From Eremophila alpestris peregrina (taxonomy: Eukaryota; Chordata; Aves; Passeriformes; Alaudidae), in assembly GCA_009792885.1 (NCBI GenBank), contig WMCF01000080.1, positions 1,761,149 through 1,825,148 of the forward strand: DNA of 64,000 bases. The letters run 5' to 3'. Made by a program: the position numbers and the translations under genes. The number at the start of each line of letters is the position of its first letter. The first letter of the stretch is position 1. This document shows positions 9,518-19,852 of the stretch, in pieces. The notes beneath the pieces are model-generated. The model was not told the origin of the DNA, made no database searches, and was given only the letters and a program-made list of their open reading frames with translations.

Positions 9518-12500
9518 ATATAACTTGACCATAGCCATGCCTAGCTGGGTTCATAAAAAAGAAGAGCTAAACTGAGGAGGCAATTGTTTTCACATCTCTG
9601 CAATGAGTTTGTGATTAGTTTTCATTACAGGAAGAGCTGAGGATTGCTTCAGTCTTCAGCTGTGAGAGCTTGGCTCTCTTTTGCACTAAAGGTGCATGAT
9701 CCTGACCTGACAGGAAATGAATTGCATTAGCTGTGTTTTATGACCACTAAAATCTACAGTACTTTTATGATATTTGACAGCTTCTGCTCAGTCTTCCTGG
9801 AGCATTAGAAACTATCTTGAAAATCACTGCTAACTTTTCAAATCTTGAAAATAGTTTTGATCTACCTTTATACATTATGTAGTGCAATAGAATTTTGGAA
9901 CAGTGTTACTGTAGTACAAAGTTTGTCATGACATACTTTCATATAAAAGCCTAACTTCAGACTATGACACATTAATGTAGTAAGCTTTGCAATATTTCTC
10001 CTTCTTTGCAGAGTAGATGGGAATAAGGGTAGGGCTTACTGTAAGAAAAATAAAAAGCATAATTTCACTCTGTTTGAAATGTAGTGACTAAAATAGTTTT
10101 TTTCACATGTAAGTGAAAATGCACTGTATCAGTGCATCCTAAATTTCTTTCATGTATCTATTTTCATATATCTACAAGTTCCAAATCCTATTATTTGATG
10201 ATAAGTAGATTTATTTCCATGTTGATCTCTGTGCCACAGCTCCTGAGAATCTAGCCTGGAAAACAAATTTCTTTTGGAGAACAGAAAGACATTCAAAAGC
10301 TTTGGGGTCTTTTTCTTGGGGCTATGCTTTGAGTTGGGTGTTTTGTTTTTGTTTTGCTTTTCTTTTTCTTGGTTTTTTGTTGGTTTTTTTTTTTTCCTTT
10401 TAGTTTTGAGTAGTAGAAGTAGTTTTTGGTAAGGATCTTGTTTGTTTGTTTGTTTGTTTGTAGTTTTGGGGGGTTGATTTTTTTTTTTTTTAATTCTTTA
10501 AAATATATAGGATACACAGTAAGCCTAATGTGTCAGACACATCCCTCTGGTAAGTCACTTTCTGTGCAAAATCATGTGGCATTTGTCTTTTCCAAAGGTT
10601 AACTCTATGATTTCTCCTTTTGAACCTTGATCTGGGTTACTTATTTTGAAAGACAAGATGTATTTGTGCTGAAAGTCCCCTGTATCTTGGTAATTTTGAT
10701 TCCTTTTTTCTGGGTCTTTGCTCTTAGTTTTATCTGTTTCTAAAGTACGTATTGTAGAATAGATGAGCCAGCCTGGCAGTTCCATTACACAGCAAAATAA
10801 TCAGACCACATGCATATTACAAAAAATAACAGCCCCATACCTATATAGCAAATTTGGAAATATTTTAGAGTTGTCACCTGAGAAGACTCTATTCCCATAC
10901 AAGTTCAGCTGACAAAAGTAACCCAGGTTCAATTATGACTTGGTAAAGGCCTGCCTTGATATCCAAGGGACTTAGTGGAGACATGCTGGGAGAATTCATA
11001 GCATTCCCATAATGATAAAAACACAGCTGTTGCACAGCTTTGAATCTCATACTGGAGAGTGCTTGAAACTGCTTGAAACAATTCAGCACTGCTTTGCACT
11101 TAGCTAAAGTAAGTGAGGCATGGCTAGTTCAAGGCACCTTTGCTGTAAAAGGGAAACTACCTTTCTTATTCCAATGAGAGAGGAAAGAGACCTGTCTGCT
11201 TGTGGCATAAAAAGAAGTGAGAAAACAAAAATGAGGGAAAATGAGGAACAGAGCTTTGGAGAGCAGAGCAAGCAGTTTTTGCCTTTGCCTGGGGAGGAAA
11301 AGGAATATGAAAGACTTTGACAGCATTTTTGCTGAAGATGCACCACCCTAGCACTCATAACAGCAGTCAGTCCAGTTTTTCCACAGCTCTGGCATAGAAA
11401 ATGTTAGAAGGACAATAGCTATTTTCCTCCCTCTGAATTTTTCAGCTTTAAACAACTGCCCACTTAGTTTGTGCCTAGTGTCAGTCCTGGAAGATAATGC
11501 ATATACTGTAAATCAAGCAAAACAAAAAAAATCCTGCAGCCAGATTTCCTGTGGCTTAGCTACATATTCATTTGAGACTTCCAGATCCTGTTGATATTAA
11601 TGTCTCCCTTGCTTCCAGAGTAGCTGAATCAGTCTCTGCTTTGCAGGGGTGTATTAATGATTCACAAGAGGTGAAATAGTAGCCAAACAGAGACCATTTG
11701 GAAATAACCAATTGTATTTAAATTGTTATCATAATACATTACACATGCATGAAAATAATCTGTATTCAAAAACTTGGTTTCACCCAAATAATTAGAAGGG
11801 GTTTATTAAGTAATTTGTCCCTGTTTTTCCTTTTCTTCTTTCCTGTCTCTGAGAAACCTCCATTTTCCATGCTTGCTCTCTAGATCAACTTGGGAATGAT
11901 TTTCTCAGCAGTAAGCAGTGTGTATGTCTCATTCAGATTTAGCCTATTATAAATGTGTTCCCCTCAGCAGCTGGAAAGAAAATTATCAACATCCAAAAAC
12001 TGAGTGAAAACAATAATGGATATCCCACCAAGAACCTGGACATAATAAAATACTCTAATGCTGAGGAATTTTAAGAAGCTCTGTTAGGAGTCTCCCCTCT
12101 TTCCTTCATTGTTTGCCACTGACTAGGTGTTATAATATTGCCATAAATTGAACTTGTATTGAGAAGTTTTCCATGTCATCCCCTCAGGGCAGCTGATTAT
12201 AGGTTTGACCTTTTGAGATTCTGTGTATTTCCCACTTAATCAGTGCTGGAATGAGTTGCTGCTAAGTAGGATCTATAGGAACCCTATGGGAAAAGCAAAG
12301 CCATCTAAAAATAATGAGTTTCTTTCCCCTTCCCTCCCCTCCTCTCATTTTGAGCTCTATTAGGCCATGATAACAGTCTTAATCTAGGCTACACAAAAGC
12401 ATGTGATATTTATGTTATATTGGAAAAAAGAAGTCTGAGAAGGGCTTTTGGCAGCCTAAAATGTAAGTGAAACTTTACAACATTGTTAAAAAATGCTTCC

Positions 12501-14476
12501 CTTCCCACCTGTCCCTTTTTCTTTCCATACTAAAATTTGTTTGGTTGAGCCAAGGTCTTGTGAAGCTTTCAATATCCAGTACCTATGATTTTGAGAGAGT
12601 GATTAGTTCTCTCTTGCTTGGAGAAGAATATGAAATTGGGACCATTGCCATTTTGCCTTGTTACAATAACACACTTGGTGGTTTAGATATAATCTCATAT
12701 AGTAGTTCAGTCATCAGTTCATTTCTCAGTATTTGAGGCCTGTGGGTTTTTTTTCCCTGCCATGCACTCTGGTTTCTTCTTGTCCTCCCTCATCTCCCTC
12801 CCCTTGAACCCCTCTGCTTCCTTCTACATCCTCCTCCCCTCAAAAACCGCCTGTGAAACTGAACAGTATAATAGATGTAATTAGACCTTCAGTAATAGGA
12901 CTGAGTGGAGCAGGCAATGAGACTCCTTCTTGGGAAGCAATCAGTACATTAGGTCCCCAGGACTGAAACTGCATTTAACAAGGTTTGGGGCTTAGGGATT
13001 GTTGGTCTAGGCTTCTGCTACTTCCACAAAAGAAAGCCCTACCCGGAATGCAAATCTTCACTTACTATAGCTACAAAAGGGAGAAAAAAAAACATTAGCT
13101 TCTTTATTACACACATAGTGAAGCAAATGGTATCTGTTGATATATATTTTCCTGAGCAGTAAATCAACTGTTCACAAATAGTAATAAGCATAAATACAGA
13201 TTTAATCTGCACTTTCAAACAATTTCTTGGGAGTTTTTTCATCCATCCATGGAAGAAGAATCCTGTAAACTTTTTCAAAATAAGACTGGCATTTTTCCAT
13301 GCAGATTTAATGATTCCTCTAATAAAGTTATTGAAGATACATTTCCTTTTGGTGGGAATGGAGATGTGGCAAAGTTTACATCAGTTTGTTGATTTATGTT
13401 CCTACACATCCTATGTGTAGGATGGAAATCACATGAAAAATTTACCTTTTAAAAATTAAATTCTCTCATCATTCTGATGTTATCCCTACCTAACTGAACG
13501 TCCAATTTCCCTTCCAAAACAGGATGTGGTGTGTACTCATGTAATTTCCATAGCTGTCATTTGTATGAGCATGTACTTCCTTATTTCAATCACGTTTTAC
13601 CCTGACCTTGACATGTATGGACAAAGAAAGGATTTCTCTCCTCATTCAGAGTCAGATCTTTTGCATGATGTAGGACAGAGACTGGGGAAGGCAGTGAAGT
13701 CAGACACATGCAAAAGCAGAGGGATGTTTCTGAGATCACTGTTCACAGAGGGGGAGGAGAAAGAAATGCTCATAAACTTTCATTTCTTTGGCACATGGAT
13801 TGAAAGCAGGCAGAGGAGGCCAGTATCCTGCATCGGTAGAAGCCCACTGAATTTCAGAGCTAGTGACCCACAGGACAGCTGAACTGGGCAAGAACCACAC
13901 AGCCACTGTGGCCATCATGCTGTCCTGTGCTGTGTTGTGTCACATGTACCGCTTGTCCATGGGACAGATTCAACCTATGCCTGGTACTGGAAGAGCCTGA
14001 AGGCATCTCCTGGTTGTCACTGCCGTAACTCCTCCAGTATCTTGCCCATGTCAACATTAAAGGGTTCTTCTGAGAAAATCTTTAGGAATAGAGTTGATTT
14101 ATTGTAAGGAAATTATACATGACCTCAAATGAATGAAAGGGAGAGTTTCTCTGCATGAAGACCTGCTCTGCGTAACATGCCGTAGGAAAATAAACCAACA
14201 CTCGGCCTGATGATGCATGAATGTGTAGCGCCCAGCTCTTGAAGAGTTGCAAGCTGATACTTGCTACTTTTATTCCTCTTCTTATTCAGTATTATTTAAC
14301 CAGTTATTAAGTAATTAATTTTCTGTTGAGCCTTTCCTACTAAGATACAGAAAGACCCCTGTGATGGCTCTCTCTCACCTCACCTCACCTTACCCCCACT
14401 GTGTGCCAGTGCAGAACACTGTTATAACCCTTTACAGGCTGTCCTCTGTGAAAAAAGAGTTGTGAGATATACCTGA
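9518..14476. other. Gene-free AT-rich DNA with T-rich blocks
   Basis: About 5 kb with no recognisable gene. It includes a T/G-rich block at 10310-10500, pyrimidine-rich patches near 12325-12350 and 12775-12840, a 9-bp-arm hairpin at 13401-13421 (CCTACACAT / ATGTGTAGG), and a short CTCAC repeat near 14377-14392. The frames at 12467-12736 and 13526-13882 are the longest here and resemble nothing known to me. Confidence 0.45.
10438..10461. repeat. TTTG microsatellite
   Basis: About six tandem TTTG units within a T-rich block that also has TTTTG and TTTTC motifs upstream. Confidence 0.9.
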
Positions 14477-14841
14477 TTGGAAAAGAAAAGGCTTCAGGCT
14501 GAACTGATTGTCGTCTTGCAGTGTCTGAATGGAGCCTACAAGAAAGGTGAAGACACTATCTACAAGGGCATGTAGTGACAGAACAAGGAGAGAATGGCTT
14601 CAAATTGAAAGAGGGTAAGCTTAAATAAGATATTAGGAAAAAATTCTTTATTGGGAGGGTGGTGAGTTTCTTCCTCAGGCTAACCAGAGAAACCATGGAG
14701 GCTCCATCCCTGGAAATGTTCAAGGCCAAGCTGGATAGGCAATCTGGTCTGGTGAAAGGTATCTCTGTCTGTGGCAGAGTGGGAACTAGATGTTCTTTAA
14801 ACTCTTTCTAACCCCAAAAAAGTCTATGATTCTATGATTAT
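14477..14841 (+). mobile_element. CR1 LINE, 5'-truncated 3' end
   Basis: Contains the conserved landmarks of the CR1 3' region in order: 'GGCATGTAGTGACAGAACAA', 'AAATTCTTTA' with the following GGGTGGTGAG, 'CCATCCCTGGAAATGTTCAA', 'CTGGATAGGCAATCTGGTCT' and 'GGAACTAGATGTTCTTTAAA', finishing in a TCTATGATTCTATGATTATG tail. The tail sets the plus-strand orientation and the 3' end. It is an ordinary dead-on-arrival CR1 copy with no coding capacity. Confidence 0.92.
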
Positions 14842-17030
14842 GTGTCTGCCACCAGCAAAGCTGTTGCTTTACCTAGATTAATTTCTTAAACTCATTCTCC
14901 CTTACAGGTCTTTTATTCCTCTGACACAGGCTCTCCAGATCTTTGTATTCCTCTACCAAGAAGCAATATTTCTCACTTCTCCACCTGAAAATTCCCATTT
15001 CCTCTGCATTTCCACAAATCTTCTCTTCACACTTACTGCCACACATAATGTGGCCTGTATTTTTTCCAGGTTACGTATTTTCAGGCACAGTAATAGCAAT
15101 TTGCAAGATTTCTTTCTTCTTGATTTTTTTTTCAACCCAAATGCACTCTTTAACAAAAGATATTTAGAGATAAGAAGCTTTATTCACTCATTCCAAACTT
15201 TCACCAGTATATTGTTATTCAAAATTACACTGGTTACATACCATTTGCACATATCTATATGCAATAAACCCTATATTTACTTCTGGACCAAGTAATGGGT
15301 TTAAAACAATAATGGTTTTTCCTTTTTTTTTTTTTTCAATTCACACAATTATTAGATATATTTAATAATTTTATTTTTTTTTTGGATATTCACTGTGCAA
15401 ACTATAGAACTACACGGTACAGTGTTTTCAAATTCCCCTAAGGACAATGTCAAATATTTCAGGTTTTAGTAGTAGTGATGATAAGGAATAATTTAAAAGT
15501 TAGATTGATGCAAGTGCCAAACTCAGTGTTCTCTCCTTTGTTTAAGCAAGGTCATAAACAGGAGGTTAGAAGGAAAGAACATGCACACATTTTTGTTGGG
15601 GGTGGTACAGGAAAAGTTTTGTGCTGATATTAGTTTCTTTGGAGATATTGATAATCTAATAGAGTTTTCATGTCAGGAGTCACAACATAACCTCAGTACA
15701 ATGCTTCCTCATTGTTCTACAGTATTTTCATTAGGGTCTTAGATCAATACAAACTAGCCATGGCTCTTTGACACAGAATTGTCCTCCAGATCTTGCCATG
15801 AGTTTCTGAGGTCTTAACTAAAGGGTTATTTTGTTATAATCTTTGATCCTTTTCAGTGACTGAATGAATCTGTAGCTGGATAAGACTGAAGCTTCACTGA
15901 TCAACCCACTCTTCTGATACCTTGCAAAACTTGCTTGAAAGTTAACTTATATCAATACAGCAACATGCCTGGGCCCCATGGGTGCAAAGGCCTAATTGAA
16001 AGGAAGGGGATAATCAAACTGTTGGCTTTGACTACAGATAATGAGCACTGCTATGGGAGAAAATCTATTATCAAACTAACCCCAAGAGACTTGAAAAAGA
16101 GTAGCCTCATTCTATATGATTAAAAGCTTTCTTTCAAATCCAGAGGACGCATCTCATCCAGAGACATCAGAATTACAAAGGTGCTTCTAAAGCTGTGGTC
16201 AATCAACAACACTGATTTAAAGTCCCTAAACTCATGTTGCCTGTATGAAATTAATTTGGCAGGATCAAGGAAATAAATGTCTCTCAGATTGCTAAAAATT
16301 TGAAACATTCAGCTCTGGTAGTGAAACAAGATCTTAAATTCTACAAAAAATTAACATACTAAATGGAATTGACAGTTACAGACACAGGAATTTTTATATG
16401 CAAACAGAGCAATAGTTCACCTTCTGCCTGTTAACAGAAAAGATTGAATGCTTAAGGAATATGGGAAACTCCATCAGAGGTGATCCTCTCAGCTACAGAA
16501 TTGTCAGTGGACAATACCAGAATTGCTATAGTAGTTTGGTTGCAACCACACCTAAGTTAACTAATGTACAGCCAAGTTTCCCTGTCCTCCTTGTTTCAGC
16601 CTTCCATTGAATTTTCTTTATCTGCATTAAAATCCACAGCTTTAGTATTTTTAAAAAGCATGTATAATAACAATGTGCTTTTAAGAATGAAAATCTAGCT
16701 CTAATGTTGAGTGCAATGAACAAAGGGAACTGCTTTTCAGTTTACTTGAGTTCAGAGCTGTTTGTGAACAAATGGATTTTCTCTTCAAGTGATCTATGAG
16801 TTCACTTGAAGAACTATGCCCTAAGATGGCTGTGCAATAGCGAGCAGTTCATATTAGTTGAGCCTATCATAAGGGTTCCTTGACTGGATTTTAGGTTACG
16901 TGTATGGTACCTTACAACAAAGTTCAATAGTTCCATGTGCATCACTTAACACACATATTAATTTCATAACAATTTGGTGTATTTTCAAGTGTGGAAATCC
17001 AACACAAAGTTGTTGGCAGCAATTCTCGAA
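14842..17030. other. Gene-free AT-rich DNA
   Basis: No exon, RNA or mobile element recognised. T-runs occur near 15321-15336 and 15372-15382. The frames at 14943-15167 and 14953-15156 overlap on opposite strands, and neither has coding signs. Confidence 0.45.
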
Positions 17031-17171
17031 TACAAGTGGGAGGGTTCACCTTGTTTGGCTGCCAGATGCCTGCCAAGACAGTCTATAGAAAAAAAATCTG
17101 AAAATAGAGGTGCATGGGTTGAGAAAAGAATGGAGAGACCACTCAAGAAATACTGTCATATGAAAAAAAAA
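17031..17171 (-). mobile_element. Terminal fragment of an avian ERV LTR (same family as 18736-19852)
   Basis: Reading the minus strand, this matches the last ~140 bp of the LTR family whose near-complete copy lies at 18736-19852. Shared landmarks on the plus strand here are GGGTTCACCTTG, GCCAGATGCC, a CTATAG block, 'GGGTTGAGAAAAG' and 'GAGAGACCACTCAAGAAATA'. Only the 3' end survives; it stops where the antisense CR1 begins. Confidence 0.65.
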
Positions 17172-17459
17172 CTTCAGAGAATCATGGATTGCTTTGGGTT
17201 GGAAGAGATCTTAAAGGTAACCCAGTTCCAACATCCCTTCCATGAGCTTCATCTATGCCATGTTGCTCAAAAACCTGTTCAGCCTGACTTTGAACACTGG
17301 ATGTGGCACTCACAGCTTATCTGGGCAACCTGTTCCAGTGCTTCACAGTAAAAAATTTCTTCCTAATATTTAACCTAAATCTACTCTCCTTCAGTGCAAA
17401 GCCAGTCACTCTTGTCCTGTCACTGCATCCCCTTGCTAAATGTCCACCTCCAGCCTTGT
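17172..17459 (-). mobile_element. CR1 LINE 3' region, antisense (part 1 of a split copy)
   Basis: On the plus strand it opens with the reverse complement of a CR1 tail, 'AGAATCATGGATTGCTTTGG', then 'GGTTGGAAGAGATCTTAAAG', 'GGGCAACCTGTTCCAGTGCT' and 'AATTTCTTCCTAATATTTAA', all typical of the antisense CR1 3' end. It is interrupted at 17460 by an LTR, and older CR1 sequence resumes at 17856. Confidence 0.92.
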
Positions 17460-17855
17460 TGTGCTGGTTTTTTCTGGAGTAGGGTTAATTTTCTTCCCAG
17501 TGGCTGGCATGGGGCTGTGTTTTGGATTTATGCTGAACCCAGCATTGGTGTTTTTGTTATTGCTGAGCAGGGCTTACACAGACCCAAGGCCTTTTCTGCT
17601 TCTTATACTGCCACTTTGGTGAGGGGGCTTGGAGTGCATCGGAAATTGGGAAACACAGCCATGGCAGGTAACTCCAACTGAATGAAGGGACATTTCAGAC
17701 CATATGATACCATGCTCATTATATAAACTGAGAGGGAGAAGGAGGTAAAGAGAATGTTTGAAATTATGGAGTTTTTTTCCCAAGTGACTGTTACATGTGG
17801 TAGGACCCTGTTCTTCGGGGGATGGCTGAACACCTGCCTGCTTATGGGAAGTGGT
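17460..17855 (+). mobile_element. Avian ERV LTR, 3'-truncated, inserted in CR1
   Basis: Starts with TGTGCTGG and carries landmarks of a widespread avian ERV LTR: 'GTTAATTTTCTTCCCAGTGG', 'GGGGCTGTGTTTTGGATTTA', 'TTATTGCTGAGCAGGGCTTA', 'AAGGCCTTTTCTGCTTCTTA', a TATATAAA box near 17719-17726, and 'CACCTGCCTGCTTATGGGAA' at its end. The usual 3' part with the polyadenylation signal is missing, so sequence was lost after insertion. No internal retroviral region is present. Confidence 0.8.
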
Positions 17856-18385
17856 GGGGCTTCACCGAGCTGGACACAGCACTCCAGGTGAGGTGTCACA
17901 AGAACCAAGCTGAGGCACAGAATGCCCTCCCTCACCCTTGCTGGCCACACTGCTTCGCATACAGCACAGCACGGAGTTGGCTGTCTGAGCTGTGAGTGCC
18001 TATGACCGGCTCCTGTTGAGTTTCTTTCATCAACCAACATCCCCAAGTCCTTTTCTTCAGGGCTGCTCTCAATCCTTTCTCCACCCAGCTGGTACTTGTG
18101 CCCAAGATTGCCCTGGTTCCCATGCAACACCTTGCATTTGGCCTTGTTGAACTTCATAATGTTCACATGTTGAACTTCATAAGGACACATCCTGTCAAGG
18201 TGTCTCTGGATGGCATTCCCTTCCCTCCAGCACATCAACTACACAGCTTGGTGTTGTTGGTAGTCTTATAGAAGGTGCACTTGATTCTTGTTGCTGACAA
18301 AGACGGCAATCAGTGCCGGTCCCAATACTTACAAGAATGTCGTGAAGGACAGTGTCCCATGGTTTATATGTCCAGATATATTTGG
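17856..18385 (-). mobile_element. CR1 LINE ORF2 end, antisense (part 2 of a split copy)
   Basis: The minus strand reads through the distal reverse transcriptase region of CR1 ORF2. A frame across about 17860-18238 keeps the 'MKFNKAKCKVLH' segment, a following G..Y-L-G..I-E-S block, the 'EKDLGMLVDE' segment and a P-H-L-E-C-C-V-Q segment, all standard for the CR1 RT C-terminus. Upstream ORF2 sequence continues in degraded form to about 18385 with deletions. About 200 bp expected between this part and 17172-17459 is missing. Dead element. Confidence 0.88.
17860..18238 (-). pseudogene. CR1 ORF2 reverse transcriptase C-terminal remnant
   Basis: The translated minus strand retains recognisable motifs after the RT catalytic box (see the enclosing CR1 element) but lacks the catalytic domains and the rest of the ~900-residue ORF2 protein. 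The frame runs on into the inserted LTR, so downstream residues are not CR1. Non-functional. Confidence 0.75.
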
Positions 18386-18735
18386 AGAAACTCATTCATT
18401 TCATTGCCAATCAAATCAGACTACAATGATCATACATAAGGAAAAAAATCTAAAATAAACTTTTCTCGTCCCCTCCCCTCAAAATTCTATGGGAATTGAC
18501 CACTATGTGATATCATGGCCAATGTAACTTGCACTTGAAATAGAAAAGCATACACACTATTCCTTTTGGTGCCTTGCTGTCCCTTCTGAATCACTGTACT
18601 GTGACAGGCACCATGAGAGAGAAAGAGGTACAGGTTCTTCCTTTCACTTGACTGTTGGGGTAGAAATCATGAACTGTGGGAGCAAAAATTTGCACAGGCA
18701 AAAACAAGTGTAGAAGGAAAAGTACACTAATGAGA
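18386..18735. other. Unassigned DNA between CR1 and LTR
   Basis: About 350 bp without recognisable repeat or gene. Confidence 0.4.
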
Positions 18736-19852
18736 TGTATTGGGTTTTCATGGCAAGGTTGCGGTATAGACGAGGGCTACAGGGATGACTCCTGTGAGAA
18801 TCTGCCAAAAGCTTCGCCCATGTCCAACAGAGCCACTGCCAACCAGTTCCAAGACTGACCTGCTCCTTGCCAAGGCTGAGCCCTTGTTGAGGTGGGACTG
18901 CCTCTGTGAAAATGCATTTAAGAAAGGAAAAAATTACTGCAGCGGAGGAAAAAGACATGAGAATATGTGAGACAAACTTCTCTGCTGACACCAAAGTAAG
19001 TGCCAAAAGGGAGGGGAGGAGATGCTGTGGCTGAGATGCCTCTTCAGGCCGTGGTGCAGGCCATAGTGAGGCAGCCATGCCCCTGCAGCCCATGGAGACT
19101 CATGGTGTTGCAGACATCCACCTGCAGCTGGTGGAGGATCCAAGAAGCTGAATGTGCCCAAAGGAGGCTGTGACTCTATGAGAAGTCTGTGCTGGAGCAG
19201 GTTCCTGGCAGGAGCTGTAGCAGTGTGGAGACAGGAGCCCATGCTGGAGCAGGTTTTCTGGGCTTCATTTGTGACTCTTTGGGGGACTCTTGCTGGAGTA
19301 CACTGTACCTGAAGGACTGCACCCCATGGAAGAGACCCACACTTGAGCAGTTCATTAAGAACTGTAGCCCATGGGAAGAAAAGGACTCATTTTTGAGGAG
19401 TTTGAGGAGGACTATCTCCCGTGGAAAGAATCTTAAACTGGAGCAGGGGAAATAGTCCTCCCCCTAAGGAGGAAATTACGGTATAAACAATGTTTGGTGA
19501 TATGGATAATGATAACCTGCATTATCCATCTTTTGGCACTGTTAGGGGGAGAAGTTGGAGAATTGGGAGTAAAGTTGAAAACTGTGAACAAAAAGGCAAA
19601 GCTAGGAGGAAGATATTTTTAAGACTTGTTTTTTTTTCTTGTTATACTTCTCTGATTTTTTGGTAATAAATTCAGTTAATTTCCCAAAGCTGAGTCCATT
19701 TCATCCATGATGATAATTGGTGAGTGATCTCTCCTCATCCTTTTCTCAACTCACAAGGCTTTTATCATATTTTTTTTTGAGTATCCAGCTGAGGAGAGGT
19801 AGTGATAGAGCCACTTTTGTAAGCACAAAACAACAATGGTCAAGCCACTACC
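18736..19852 (+). mobile_element. Near-complete solo LTR (~1.1 kb) of an avian ERV (ERVL-like)
   Basis: Begins TGTATTGGGTTTTCATGGCA and contains landmarks of a common long avian LTR: 'GAGAATATGTGAGACAAACT', repeated 'CCCATGG...TGGAGCAG' units (18.9-19.45 kb), 'AGTCCTCCCCCTAAGGAGGA', an AATAAA at about 19664-19669, 'TTGGTGAGTGATCTCTCCTC', 'CAGCTGAGGAGAGGTAGTGA' and the terminal 'GATAGAGCCAC'. TGAGA occurs at 18731-18735 and 19853-19857, a plausible 5-bp target-site duplication. No internal retroviral genes are attached. Frames inside it (18644-19093, 19189-19455) are LTR sequence, not genes. The ERVL label is inference from the family and the 5-bp duplication. Confidence 0.85.
19664..19669 (+). 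promoter_or_regulatory. Polyadenylation signal AATAAA of the 18736-19852 LTR
   Basis: AATAAA in the context GGTAATAAATTCAG, at the point where this LTR family carries its signal. Activity unknown. Confidence 0.5.

Noticed and set aside
13401..13421. Small hairpin CCTACACAT/ATGTGTAGG
   Set aside because: Nine-bp arms are expected by chance in 64 kb; no T-run or context suggests a function.
13526..13882. 118-codon frame as a possible gene
   Set aside because: No domain, no recognisable splice context and no codon bias visible; overlapped by opposite-strand frames.
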